Positions 21,721-33,769 of a stretch of 64,000 bases of DNA are shown here, one piece after another (position 1 is the stretch's first letter; every line of letters starts with the position of its first letter). Both the position numbers and the translations under genes were made by a program. The stretch comes from Cristatella mucedo. Lineage: Eukaryota > Bryozoa > Phylactolaemata > Cristatellidae. The DNA lies in the NCBI GenBank assembly GCA_009760855.2, contig WPIO01000011.1, positions 107,501-171,500 on the forward strand, given 5' to 3'. The notes under the pieces are model-generated. The model worked only from the letters and a program-made list of their open reading frames with translations. It made no database searches and had not been told where the DNA came from.

Positions 21721-22805
21721 CTTGAAGGAAAAGCGAAATCTTGCCCAGTGACTCAAGTTCGTCGTCTTCATCCGTGACTGACTTTCTCACTTTAATTAGT
21801 AAAGATTAGGTTGTCCATATAGGCTATTGCAATTAAAAAACATTTAAAAAATAGAAACCTTTCTAATAATTATCGAAGCTTAAATCTCAACTTTACAGAC
21901 TAGGAAAGCCTTTTTTTATATGTACTCGGAAGCGGGTCCTCCTTGGCTACGAGCAATTAATTTTGCGACGTATTACGGCCTGTTCAGGTGAAATGTGAAT
22001 GAATATTTCTGGTAATTTAAAAATTAACCTCTCTTTGGTAGTGAGCGTCACTTGAAAAGCTAACGGCTTATCTTGCTAGGCTCACAAGATAGGCTCAGCC
22101 TAACCAAATGAATACGGTGGTAAATAACTCTTATAATATGTGAGTTTAATTCAAAATTAAATTCAAGATTTTTCTCGTAGATATGTCGAATGAGCCTCTA
22201 TTTGGATAATTTCATAGTAAGCACGAGCAAAAACTGTCTAATAAACGGTTTACATTGATTGCTCCGCACCGATACGCCGATACGTCTGTGACACTGCATG
22301 ATTTATGGAGCAATCCATTTTCCACTGCACCAGCTTTTCAATGGCGAGCGGGCTGTATAATGCTCAGAAGCAAGAACATAACGTCATTTTTTTATATAAA
22401 GCTTAATAGTGGCACCTTTTGGCGACATCAACGGTAGCCAGTCAAAATGATTCGTTGATGTGCATTGATTTTTATGTCATTAGATAACTCGATTGATTCA
22501 CGAAAACCAATATTATCATAAATATACACATCTAGCTATCTATATATATATATCTATGTATTGGTTTAAAAAGAACGTTTACAGCTCGGGCCAGAGTTGA
22601 TGAGAGTCAGATAGTATTGGAGAAATACGAATATCAGTAAAATCTTTGCAAGTTGTAAGTGATAACTTATTCGGCAACCGTCAAGGTCTCAGTAAACAAT
22701 GCTCTGATCAGGCAGTAAGAAGCTATCTATTACAAGATGATAAGGATACTTCCGATTTGACCCAGCAACTATCGTATTGCATGATTCTTCGGCTGCTAAA
22801 AAGGC
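21721..22805. other. unassigned DNA
   Basis: AT-rich, with no recognised repeat family or exon. Confidence 0.35.
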
Positions 22806-25800
22806 TTATAATAATAATAATAGGACACTTGATAAAGCTCCCTCAGAGAACTCAATCGCTTTCTAGGCACTTTAACTTTGCGGCAAAGGAAACAAAATTG
22901 AATGGTGGGTGTCATGCTTGATAAACAATATAAGTAACATGGTTAGGGGTGAAATGCACAGGGTCGGCATGCAAGTGAAATTAGTGGCAGCATGCACAGT
23001 GTCAGTACGCATAAGAATAAGACGAATCACAAGGACCCTCTAAATGCTGTCACAAATAGGTGCGTTTTAAATTAGTTTTTAAATACGGTCAAGTCCAGAG
23101 ATGTCGTGAGGCAAGTCGGAAATGGGTTTCGGGCTTTGGGAGCATACGAACTAAACGCATGTTCTCCAAAGAATTTAAGATTGCATGAGGTATAGATAAA
23201 TACTTAGTTTCAGAAAGCGGATGGTACGATGCTTGGCCTGGTGGGGGAGAAGATCTGAAAGGTAGGCTGGTGCCCAATAATAAAGGGACCTTGAGTGACC
23301 TGAAAGTCGATCCATTGCTTGACTGGTAACGAGTGTAGGTCGGCGAGAAGTGGTGTAATGCAGCAACTGCAAAGCTCACGACCGACATGACTAGCAGCCG
23401 AGTTTTGCAATAGTTGCAATGGTCTGATTGCACATGCCGGTTATCCAGCAAGCAGTGAGTTACAGAAGACGGGATGTCACAAATGCACGGACCAGCTTAT
23501 ATGTGGTACTCCTATCTAAACAAGCCTGAATATGGTAATGTCATGTAGCTTAAAAAAGGCATACTTGATTGTGGAGCGTATGTAATTGTCTAACGAAAGC
23601 TCACATCGGAACATGGAACCTAGATATCGTGCAGATTTAAATAGAGATATGCTGACAAAGCGGGTTTAAGAGTCATCCTTTCCAATTTCTGAATCACAGT
23701 CGCTTTTCCCATGACTAGTAAGTTAGCTTTATTATCATTTAATTAATTTAAGAAAATTTGCCACCGTCCATGTGCCAATGTCATCAATACATGCAGCACG
23801 TGAGTTGAGACTATTCGATGTGCTCAAAGGCTGGAAGGGATCAAAGCAAAGGTTGAAATGAGTGTCATACACATAGATATGGAAGTCTAGATTTTGCTTG
23901 GCTATCACATCGGCAAGAGGGAGAGTATCAACCGTGAAAAGAACCAGACCTAGCAGGGAGCCCTGAGGTACCCCATATTTCAGAGGTACCTCGGATGATC
24001 TTCATCTATTCAAATCGATACTCTGGATTCTCCAACTGAGATAACACCTGAACCATTGCAGAAGATTGCCTGTGATTCCCCAGGCGACATGAGAGACACT
24101 CACAAAAACTTGACGATCTATAGTATCCAAAGCTGCCGAAAGATCGAGAAAAACATGTAGATATACTCTACCCATGTCTGAATTCCTAAGTAGATTGTTT
24201 TACACCCTAAACAATCCTTACTCTGTCGATTGATTAGCTCTAAAGCCAGACTGGAACCTTCTATCAAGGTTTGAAATTTTATAATATTGGTTCAACCAGT
24301 CTACCACGACTCGTAATAGTGTCTTGGATAGGAATGGTGAAAGGGAGATTGATCTGTAGTTGCTCAAGCTCTCTTTGCCTAGTAGCTCTTACATGAGAAG
24401 TGGGCTGACTGCAGCTTTTCGGAAAGTGCTAGGACGTGACCTGAGGCTAGTGACATAATAATGATGTTAGTTATGCATTTATGTAGTAGATCAATGCAAC
24501 GTAGAAGCACGACAGTAGGAACAGGGTCTAAAGGACTCAGTGTCATATTTGATCTGGATATTTACTTCAGGAAGAGATCTGTACTGGCCTGCTTGAATGG
24601 AGACACTGAGGTGCTGCAGGAAATCGAGAAACATTGTCCTAGGGGTTGCTTCAATCGCAGGGATGGACTCCCTGATCTTGTCTACCTTCTGGACAAAGAG
24701 TCAAGAGAAGCGATCATCAAAGGAATCAGCAGGCGAGGAGCTAATCTGGGATCGGTTGAGTTGATCGTCGTATCAGCATTTTTTGATCGTGCATCTCTGA
24801 TTCAGTAAGGCAGATTGTTGTACAATCTAGACTTGGCCTTTGGTAGAGTCAATGTTACGACCTAAAATAGTCTTAGCATTCCTGTCGATGGAATGTCAGT
24901 CTTAATATTTTGTATGCTTTTTCAAGCTTGCTCCTAGTAGACCTAGCTAGTTCAATGTCTGTGGTAAACCATAGGCCGTCTGGGTGAAGGTGCACAGAGA
25001 GTTTATTTAGAGGAGCAAACTCGTCGAGCGTGTCAGCTAGTGTTGTGTTGTAGCTATCTACCAATGATGACAGATCGAAGGGGGACTGAGCATCAGAGGC
25101 GAGCATACATTCTCACAGCGACAACAATGATGTCAAGGGTCTTGAGGTCTTGCCATTCACATCTGATTTTACAGGAAGAGGAGGCGGCGGCCACACACTG
25201 TAGACTGAATGATATCTGTATGTAGTGACATAAGCAGAGGCTTGTAATATTTAGTGATGCTAGCATGCAGTTGTTAGAGAAAAGTTGGTCAACTGTGTGA
25301 CCGTTTATGTGAGTAGTGCTAAGAACATGAGCAACAAGAGACAATGAATCAGTCGGAGCACGAAATGAAATTCAGTGCTTAAAGCGTCAGGTAACTTATC
25401 AAAATGAAGGTTGAAATCACCCATAACGACAAAGGATTGATTTATTGCGCACAAAATCAAAATGAGATCGAATAAATCTAAAATAAAAGAGGACTTGGTA
25501 CCTGGTGGGCGGAAGACTACTTCCACTATCGGTAGCTTTTTTTTGGTGAAATAAAGACAATCGATGCAAAGGACTGCTTAAGGGTAGTGCAAACAGCTTA
25601 AAGTAAAATTTTGAGCGAAGGATTACAGAAACTCCACATCAAGTCTTGATGAATCTAGGGGTGTGGAAAAATGAGATATCAGTCGTGGTTAAGTCTTTAA
25701 TTATCGGGCAATTGGCCGATTTTAGCCAAGTTTCAGTCAAGGCTTGCAGGTCGAGACCATTTTCAGAAAACAAGGTCACTAATATCGGAGGTTTTTTGCA

Positions 25801-25990
25801 CGTTGTGTGAGGATTCCAAAGGCAAGCGTCAATTTGAGCTGGACGAGTTATAACAGGCATGATGACCAATAAGTTAGAGAGGTAAACAGGGACGCATGTT
25901 GAGGAGCTTGCAGGGTGGCACGAGACAATGCTAAGAATACCGAACGAGCTAGTACTAAGCTGGCAGTTCCAGCCAAACGAGCGTGGTCTA
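22806..25990 (-). mobile_element. LINE A, endonuclease plus reverse transcriptase, decayed
   Basis: From its 5' end on the minus strand: LTETWL endonuclease motif near 25.73 kb, GDFN at 25410-25421, the STTHINGHTVDQLFSNN segment near 25.3 kb, the DGLWFTTDIELARS linker near 24.97 kb, reverse transcriptase from 24.4 to 23.9 kb, the C-terminal region at 23.1-23.6 kb, then 3' UTR, hairpin and (ATT)n. This is the longest LINE A in the window. Frequent stops show it is inactive. Confidence 0.88.
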
Positions 25991-26246
25991 AGCAGGATTC
26001 TTGGTAACTTCTAGTTTTTAATGAAAGTTTATTATGGTAAGCTGCAGTTGACTAAGATCAGAATTACTGTGATTCCTATTGGCTCGAGAATAAACATCAG
26101 GAGTGCTCTTTTCAAGTTTGTCCAAAATCACCGTCGACTTCATTCTACTGTACTCTATTATCTTCCAATGTATGCTTGTATTGATAGTGGCATATAAGAC
26201 CATCGTCATCATAAATTCCAAATTATGAATGAAAATACCATACTAC

Positions 26247-26625
26247 ACATTTATTACAGCATTCTCAGAAAACTCAATCTCTTTCGAGTAACTTTAAATT
26301 TTCTGTTAAGGAAGCACGATCGAATGCTTAGTTTTTGTACGCTCAATAAACAACAAAAGTAACATCGGGTGACATGAACGATGTCACCATGCAAGCATGG
26401 TTAGTGGCAAAAATCGCATTGTCCTCACCCATAAGCACATCAAGGAGGAACCACAGGGGCCCATTACATGCTATGATAAATAAATGTATTTTTAGTTTCT
26501 TTTCAAATGTTGAAAAGTCAGGAGATGTCGTGACGCAGGTCGGGAATGAGTTCCAGGCTATTTGAGTGCACGAATTAAAGGCACGGTCTATAAAGGATTT
26601 GAGATTTGTACGAGGTATGGGAATG
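26247..26625 (-). mobile_element. LINE A 3' fragment
   Basis: A diverged 3' UTR and C-terminal coding end (minus strand). The tail is damaged and another LINE A tail abuts its truncated side. Confidence 0.8.
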
Positions 26626-28190
26626 CAATAATAATAATAATAATAATAATATTAATGAACTTGATTAAGCGCCCTCAGAGAACTTAATCTCTTTCTAGGC
26701 TCTTTACATTTGCTGTAAAGGGAAATGCAATTAAATGGTAAGTAAAATCACGCTTGAAAAACAAACAAAATGAATATCATGGTTAGGGATGACTTGCACA
26801 GGGTCAGCATGCCAATGTGGTTAGTGGCAGCATGCACAGTGTCAGCACGCATAAGTGCATATAGGATGAATCACAGGGACCCACTAAATGCTGTCCTAAA
26901 TAGATGTGTTTTTAAGTTCCTTTTAAATGTGGTCAGGTCAGTGGATGTTCTGACGTAGGTCGGGAGGGAGTTCCAGGCTTTGGGAGCATACGAACTAAAT
27001 AAACGGTCTCCAAAGGATTTAAGGTTTGTACGAGGTATTTCTGGACTGTTGGATTCCGAAAAGCGGGTGGTACGATGCTTGGCCTGATGGGGGAGTATGT
27101 CGGAGAGATAGGCTGGAGCCATAGAATGAAGGGACCTAAAAGTGAGCGACAAAACCTTGAAGTCAATCCGTTGCTTAACTGGTAGCCAGTGCAGGTCGGC
27201 GAGAAGTGTAGTAATGTGGCAACTGCGACGCTCACGAAGGACAAGCCAAGCTGCAGAGTTTTGCACCAGCTGCAATCGCCTGATCTCACATGCCGGTAGG
27301 TCAGTAAGCAGTGAGTTGCAGAAGTCTATACGAGATGTCACGAATGCATGGACCAACCTAAACGTGGTATCCTTATCTAAACAAGCCCGAATTTTAGTAA
27401 TATTTAGAAGCTGAAAATAGTCAGCTTCGACCGTGGAGCTGATATGCTCATCTAACGAGAGGTCACTTTGGAATATGACACCTAGATTTACGATCTGATT
27501 CGACAGGAGATATGCTTGGCATATGGAGATATGATATGATTGGCAGAGCCAATTTTGAGCTTCAGCCTTTCCAATTTCTGAATGACACTGAGTTTGCCCA
27601 TAACTAGTAAGTTAGTTTTGTCATCGTTTAGTTTTACAAAATTTGCTGCCATCCATGTGCTGATGTTATCAATTCACACGGCAAGTGAGTTTAGAGAATT
27701 TGAGGTGCTCGAAGGCTGGGAGGGATCGAAGCAAGGTACAACTGAGTGTCATCCGCATAGAAGTGAAAGCCTAGATTGTGTTTGGCAATTACATCAGCAA
27801 GAAGGAGAGTATGAACCGTGAAAAGAACCGGACCTAGCACGGAACCCTGAGGTACTCAATATTCCAGAGGTACTTCAGATGATCTTTGTCCATTCCCGTC
27901 AATACTCCGGAGTCTCCCACTGAGATAGGACCTGAACCACTGCAGAGCAGTGCCAGTGATGCCCAGGCTAGATGAGAGGCGCTCTAGAAGAGGTTTGTGA
28001 TCGATGGTATCAAAAGCTGCCGAAAGATTGAGCAAAACAAGCAGAGACACTCTACCCATGTCTGCATTCCTAAGTAGGTCGTTGTATACCCTAAGTAATG
28101 CTGACTCTTTGGAGTGATTAGCTCTAAAGCCAGACTGGAACTTAATACCAAGGTGTGAAGTTCGATATATGAGTTCAGCTGGTCTTCCAC
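26626..28190 (-). mobile_element. LINE A with reverse transcriptase, 5'-truncated
   Basis: A clean (ATT)n tail at 26626-26650 and hairpin are followed (minus strand) by a 161-codon open C-terminal frame at 26871-27356. The reverse transcriptase at 27.8-28.19 kb includes LNLSAAFDTIDHKPLLERLS and SYLSGRLRSIDGNGQRSSEV. Confidence 0.9.
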
Positions 28191-28560
28191 GACCCGTTAC
28201 AGTGTCTTCGATAGGAATTGTAGAAGGGAGACTGGACGGTTGTTACTCAAGTTCTCTTGGTCTAGTGTTGCTTTCTTGAGGAGAGGCCTCACTACAGCTT
28301 TTTTAAAGGTGATCAAAAGCTGCCGATAGATAGAACGAACCGAGCTGAAATACCTACGTATGTTTGCATTCCTAAGTAGGTCATTATACATTCGAAGCAG
28401 TGATGATTTTTGTAGAGTGATTTGCTCTAAAATCAGAGTGAAACTTACTAGCAAGGTTTGAAGTATCATTATATGAGTTTAGCTCGTCGGCCCGGCTGGT
28501 CTTTCCAGTGTCTTTGATTGGAATGATATAGAAAGAGACGGTGCGGAAGTTGCTAACGTA
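28191..28560 (-). mobile_element. second LINE A reverse transcriptase piece, partly duplicated
   Basis: It encodes LLKKATLDQENLSNNRPVSL (reverse transcriptase block 1). It then repeats, in diverged form, the NDLLRNA segment already present at 28.05-28.15 kb. The order shows a partial internal duplication or two copies joined head to tail. Confidence 0.75.
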
Positions 28561-29261
28561 TTATTCATAGTAGCTAAATCGTAACTATTAAAACCCAGTT
28601 TCATCGCAATCTTTTAGGTGAACGGCCCAAGCTGAGTAGAAGGCAGTAAGTTAGGATCTCGGCTTTGAGCCATCTTGGTGTCGCGTCCGGAGCTTTGAGC
28701 CGCTTGGCAGTTAAAGGGAATTTTTAAAATAGCCAGCAATTTCAGGTGTTTTGGAAATTTACTTACTAGAAGATAAACTAGTGACGAATGGAATCCCAAG
28801 TTTTGGTGATTGACAAACGACCGAAGCACAGTGAAAAAAAATTATTATGTCAGATCATTTGACCTCAAAAGTAGTATATCGAGCTCTAAAAAATGATCAC
28901 TCTTAAAAATATATAGGCTTTGAACAGTTTTTTCAGCTGGAGCTTTGTAAATACAAGATATTCAAGCCTAAATGGATCAGCAGAACATAACTTTAAAGTA
29001 AGAAAAACTTTACGTTTTCAGAATAACGACATGTTCCTAGAGGTCAACCGTCCGACTGGTAGTTGTAACTATAAAAAAAGCTTAACCTCAGGTTGTGCCA
29101 AGAGCAGCCTCACCCGGGCGTCTCACAGTTACGTGCAGTAAACGGCTATCTAAGGTCAGAGTTTCTTACTTACGAATTGAGCTTTGGAAGTCATAAGATG
29201 TGTTGATGTATGTTACCGGCATAAGAAAATGTAACCCTTGTAGTTGCACATGAGATTGCTA
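28561..29261. other. unassigned DNA
   Basis: A minus-strand frame near 28.6-28.8 kb has a GTAAGT but no matching acceptor, so no exon is called. Confidence 0.35.
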
Positions 29262-29398
29262 TGTGGCATAAATATATAAATAAATACATAAGTAAATAAG
29301 TAAATACATAAATAAAAATAAATAAATAAAAAAAAAAAATACATAAATAAACGTAAAAATAAACATAAATAAATAAATAAATAAAATATATAAATAAA

Positions 29399-29468
<70 letters not shown>

Positions 29469-29511
29469 ATATATATTATATATTATATATTTATTTATTT
29501 ATATATATACA
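29262..29511. repeat. (AAAT)n then (AT)n microsatellite
   Basis: About 140 bp of AAAT/ACAT-type units is followed by about 100 bp of nearly pure (AT)n. Confidence 0.97.
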
Positions 29512-29794
29512 TTGACTGATTACGTTGAAATACCAAGTTGGATATTATTGCTTTTTTCCACCAGGCGCATATAAGCATTAGCCCACGGGCGCGGCACCTA
29601 TAAGTCACAAGCCGTGATCCAAGGCTGATAGCTTCACCTCTATTGGAGGTAGATTGGCGAGACCGGCGCTTGCGACTGAATGTAAATTGGGCGAAAGACG
29701 CTCCACAGCGCTTGTAACACTATCGTGCTGCTGAAAAGTCTATAAAGAAAATATAAACATTCCTAGCAATCGTTACAGTAAGTTTCCTTACCAC

Positions 29795-29884
29795 CTGTAA
29801 GTATTGATCATTTGGCTTTCCAAGACTGCTATTCACATAGATGTTTGCTGCCTCTGAAGTATAAGTCATCTCAGCGTGGGAAAC
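29795..29884 (-). CDS. candidate 90-bp exon, phase 0-0
   Basis: Acceptor ATTTCGTAG and donor TACAG|GTGGTA bound 30 codons reading VSHAEMTYTSEAANIYVNSS then LGKPNDQYLQ. A stronger donor GTG|GTAAGG lies 3 bp on. The phase 0-0 symmetry, Ser/Thr content and one NSS sequon resemble the exons at 14.6-14.7 kb. It may be a 5' exon of the mucin-like gene, about 15 kb upstream across LINE-filled introns. Confidence 0.45.
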
Positions 29885-29947
29885 CTACGAAATAATATGA
29901 AATTTCATAAATACGTGTTGCACCGGGATTCTTGGGAGCAGCGGATA

Positions 29948-30377
29948 GTGTAATGTATCTCCGTCAGTAACTCCACAAAGTCATAAAGACCATGTGGGTG
30001 TTACGCAGGAGAGTTTTGTATAGCCCACTCACAGCCTAAGCGGCTTTCGGTACGCATTCGGTACCCAACAGACTTCGTCTCACGCAACAAAGAGAAAGTG
30101 GGAAGCATAGCAGAGTTAGGAGAGCAGTTGAGGTAGTGAGTAGCATAAAAGTAGCAGTTCAGGACCGCTGAAAAAGATGTGCCATAGTCGGCAGTTGGAG
30201 AGTAGATGTCGTTGCGTAAGAATTGTGGAAGCGAGTTCCACAGTCTAGGACCTGCAGAGCTAAAGCTTCTGTCGCCAACTGTCTTTAAGCGGAGGAATGG
30301 GACAGCTAATTTATTGTACACACCGGACCTGAGGGCACGAACAGGCTGAAACTGATGCAGCAGTTCAGCTAGGTATA
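29948..30377 (-). mobile_element. LINE B 3' end, 5'-truncated
   Basis: A 106-codon open frame (TVGDRSFSSAGPRLWNSLPQ, SVGYRMRTESRLGCEWAIQN) is followed by the 3' UTR and the tail GTTACTGACGGAGATACATT. It is well preserved. Confidence 0.92.
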
Positions 30378-31022
30378 ATCTTCATGCGATATACGCTTTG
30401 AACTTAACGTGAACAAATTGAGCATGCACCAGCCGTTATTACTTGTGAAGATGTCTTACATGGTTTTTAAACCTATCTTCTTGTGAGCAACTTGCGAAAA
30501 TTTCAGCTGCTAAAAATTATTATATCCATGTAGTAGGCTAATCTAAACTTTTAAGCTACTTTACTTAATCAAATTCTTATAATTCATGCACGCTTTTTTT
30601 AGTTCAGAAAGCATTGAATTTATAATAAAAGCATAGCTAACCTGACTTCCAGCTTAATGCTGTGTTATGAAGGTCCTGTTCGTTCAACTTATAGATTAAT
30701 ATTTTATCAATCATTGGGCATCTATGTCTATTAATACCATACTGCAGCACTTGATTAGTTTACTTTGCATTCTAACAATCAAATCGTTTTTGAATATGAG
30801 GTCCCTTGACAAAAACAGCATTTATCAATTGGCAAGGTGTGAACATTAACGATTTTTTCATAATTTGTATTTTGAAAGCATCTATATTAAAGCAAGTATC
30901 CGACTGTCACTGATACAATAAAATATTCCTGTCGTTTCAATAAGTAAGTACATCAATTCCCGTATCAGAAAGGTAAGTGAAGAATGTGTGCTATCGAATT
31001 TGATGTAGCATTAACCCAACCA
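30378..31022. other. unassigned AT-rich DNA
   Basis: No feature was recognised. If the exon at 31.0 kb is terminal, this includes its 3' UTR. Confidence 0.35.
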
Positions 31023-31329
31023 TTATATCAGCTGAAGGGAAACTTGCAGCTGTACAAATATGATCTTGCTCAGCTCGGACAGAGCCTTTCGGATAACAAG
31101 TTCGCAATTTAAATCGTTCTTCAACGAGTTATTATATCCTTGTGATTTAAAGAAGAGTAGATTTTGTTCATAATACGAAATTAGTCTATTTAAAAAATGG
31201 CTTATATAAGTTCTCATGCACATATCTGCGAATATATACATCTCTTTAGGAGACGATATTAACAAATGGGCCATTTCATATTTTGCTTGTTCTTTGCTGC
31301 ACGACCTCCAAGCTTTGTTCCAAACCTTT
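31023..31329 (-). CDS. candidate 3'-terminal exon, unrecognised protein
   Basis: Acceptor TATTAACCCACTAG (branch-like TATTAAC) precedes an open frame of 101 codons ending at TAA 31023-31025, incoming phase 2. It starts KVWNKAWRSCSKEQAKYEMA and continues with a helical, AT-rich-codon region including LNRLISYYEQNLLFFKSQGY and LVIRKALSELSKIIF. The LISYY..NLLFF..GY pattern loosely recalls BAR-domain helices of ArfGAP/RhoGAP proteins, but the rest does not support that firmly. It contains no transposon similarity. No AATAAA was seen just downstream. Confidence 0.5.
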
Positions 31330-31519
31330 CTAGTGGGTTAATAGAAAGCTCCTGAGAAGAAGCCTAGCTGAATTACCCGGTGAACATAAAACGAGTTTCA
31401 TCTTAATCTGCATGAATAATCCTGATAGCCCCATTCACAGCTGTTTAATTCAAGAGCATGCGTTGCTAAAACTATTTTGAAGTACTACCAGGTAAGCATG
31501 CTAATTGGTTGTAGTAATA

Positions 31520-31980
31520 GCTGCTAAGTGTGTGCATTGTGTCCTTGTCTGTAAATTCGCAAAGGCCCAATGACTAAGAGATTGCTCTGCAGCTGAAATA
31601 TCGGCTCAAAGCGACGATATCTACACAAACCCGGTTCGCTTATAGTAGCCAGCAACCTTCATTTCACGCAGAAAAGATAAATTAAGAAGCGTAGCTGAGT
31701 CAAGAAGTCAAGGAAGCGATTAGCAAGGAAACTGCATCTTACGAAGGTTGGAAAGTCTGGGGAATGAAAGCAGATGTCGATGAGCGAGTACTGTGACAGT
31801 GAGCTCGACCGTCGATGTCGTGCAGTGCAAAATGTTCTGTCGCCAAAATGAAAAGTTGTCTTTCTGAATGTGGAATTAGAGACGCAGGAAAATGCCGTAA
31901 GCATAGCAACAGATCATAAAGTTTTTTATAAAGAGAACCTGAGGGCAGCAGGAAGCTGAAATGGGTGCAGCAGCTATGCT
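31520..31980 (-). mobile_element. old LINE B 3' relic
   Basis: Diverged blocks FHFGDRTFCTA and CSFLANRFLDFLTQ align with LINE B VGDRSFSSA and CYFYATHYLNCSPN. There are many stops. Confidence 0.65.
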
Positions 31981-31984
31981 ATTG

Positions 31985-32600
31985 TGAGGGTTCATGACTT
32001 TGCAATCTGCTGAGACCCTCTGAGGACTGCCTAAGCAGCTGCAAGCTCATGACCGATGGAAGGGCAGACGATGACTCGGCATATGACTGGGCAGTCCTGC
32101 TCTAATCCATGAATTGGTGGCATCTGTGGGGACATCCATCTACAACAAACTACAGCCAGCTATCAGGAGGGTTCGGAACGAACAATGGCCCGACAGCGGG
32201 AAAAACGATGCGTAACTGGAATATAAGGGCTGCCGAAGGAGTTCAACGGGGTGGGGGAGGGCTAGATCCCTCGACGCCGGCAGCCGTCTATTGCATGTAG
32301 AGTGGGGTTGGCCGGCATAGTTGAAATAAAGGTTTTGGTGTTGGAGCCAGCTGGTTGCTGATAGCCCCGTCACCCTACCCAGCCTGACGACAGGTCGTGC
32401 GGAGGGCAGTCACACCTATGTAGGAAGGAGCCGAGCCGCGGCTGACCAAGTACATACGAGTAAGAGTGTTGTGATACGTCCATTGGTCAGACTACAGTCG
32501 TCGCATCTAATAGAGCAAAGGACACACGAGGCCTAATCTCTGCCAGAACATTTTGAATAACCTCCATGCCGAGTTCATATCCGGATGCATAAGCTTAAGG
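31985..32600. other. GC-rich anonymous segment, possible LTR debris
   Basis: It is markedly more GC-rich than its surroundings (for example GGGGTGGGGGAGGGCTAGAT) and contains AAATAAAG near 32325. Nothing identifies it firmly. It adjoins the satellite and LTR-like edge described in the findings. Confidence 0.3.
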
Positions 32601-32810
32601 CTGTTTACCAGTAGCTCTACCAACACGAAATTGAAGTAGTCCAATAGGGGTTCGTGCACCTGATGGTGGCAGCGGCCAGACGAAGAACAAAGCCACGAAA
32701 AAGTTGTGGTAGTTGTGACGACTTTGGCTGTATTGAGTTATACACAGGCAGAGAAGCAAGCCAGCGTATATATTGACATCAAACCCGTCGTAATGGCTGC
32801 TAGAGAGCAA

Positions 32811-32991
32811 CAAGAGAGAAAAGAAGAAGAAGAAGAGAGAGATAGTGATAGAGAGTGAGAGGGAGACAGAGCGAGAGAGTGATAGAGAAAGCGAGAGAGA
32901 GAGAGAGAGAGAGAGAGGGAGTGAGAGAGTGAGAGAGCGAGAGGGAGTGAGAGAGTGAGAGAGTGAGAGAGAGAGAGAGAGAGAGTGAGAG

Positions 32992-33064
<73 letters not shown>

Positions 33065-33289
33065 GTGAGTGAGTGAGTGAGTGAGTGAGTGAGTGAGTGA
33101 GTGAGTGAGTGAGTGAGTGAGTGAGTGAGTGAGTGAGTGAGTGAGTGAGTGAGTGAGTGAGTGAGTGAGTGAGTGAGTGAGGGAGTGAGTGAGTGAGTGA
33201 GTGAGTGAGTGAGTGAGTGAGTGAGTGAGTGAGTGAGTGAGTGAGTGAGTGAGTGAGTGAGTGTGTGTGTGAGAGACAGAGAAAGAAAG

Positions 33290-33343
<54 letters not shown>

Positions 33344-33360
33344 TGAGGGAGTGAGTGAGG
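32811..33360. repeat. giant (GA)n / (GAGT)n satellite
   Basis: (GA)-rich DNA flanks about 200 bp (33061-33262) of GTGA tetranucleotide, roughly 50 units with one interruption at 33181. Minus-strand frames of Leu-Thr-His-Ser type through it are repeat artefacts. Confidence 0.98.
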
Positions 33361-33474
33361 GAGAGAGTAAAGTTCAAAGCGTACGCGGCCGTGGCCGGGT
33401 GGGGTAGTGCTAGTCCGTCTCGGACGGTGCAACATTTAGCTTTGCCACGCCCACAGTGCTGCCTAGCCTAAACT

Positions 33475-33720
33475 AGGGAGCTGCTTGAACGTTTTGAAAG
33501 CTACTGTAGTAACCAGCTGCTAATCTTAGACAGGGGTCACAAGCGACGGCCAATACAGAATTAGTCGTCCTAAGAATCTTGCAAACTTTAAGTATATATG
33601 AAAGAGAAAGCCGAAATTCAGAGTATAGGTTGCCAGTCACATTTATGCTTCACCTAATTACAGAGCAAAGTCTTTTAGGCCAGTTCTACACTTAAAGTGT
33701 GCTATGAGTACGAGAAAAAG
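33475..33720 (-). mobile_element. LINE B reverse transcriptase fragment
   Basis: It aligns with the 16.6-16.8 kb stretch of the LINE B copy (shared words GAGCTGCTTGAACGTTTTG, CTGCTAATCTTAGACAGGGG). No open frame remains. Confidence 0.6.
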
Positions 33721-33769
33721 TAAACTAGGTCACTTATTTAGAACAAATAAAGCATATCAATTCAGGCAG

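Noticed and set aside
22255-22437. Plus-strand 60-codon frame with ATG-like start
   Set aside because: Short, no flanking signals, AT-rich surroundings.
28614-28829. Minus-strand exon with a GTAAGT donor
   Set aside because: The pyrimidine tract is not followed by a usable AG in phase, and the frame continues through without any other support.
32595-33435. Long minus-strand frames of 211 and 260 codons rich in Leu, Ser, Thr and His
   Set aside because: They are translations of the (GA)/(GAGT) satellite; a period-4 repeat without stops stays open in several frames.
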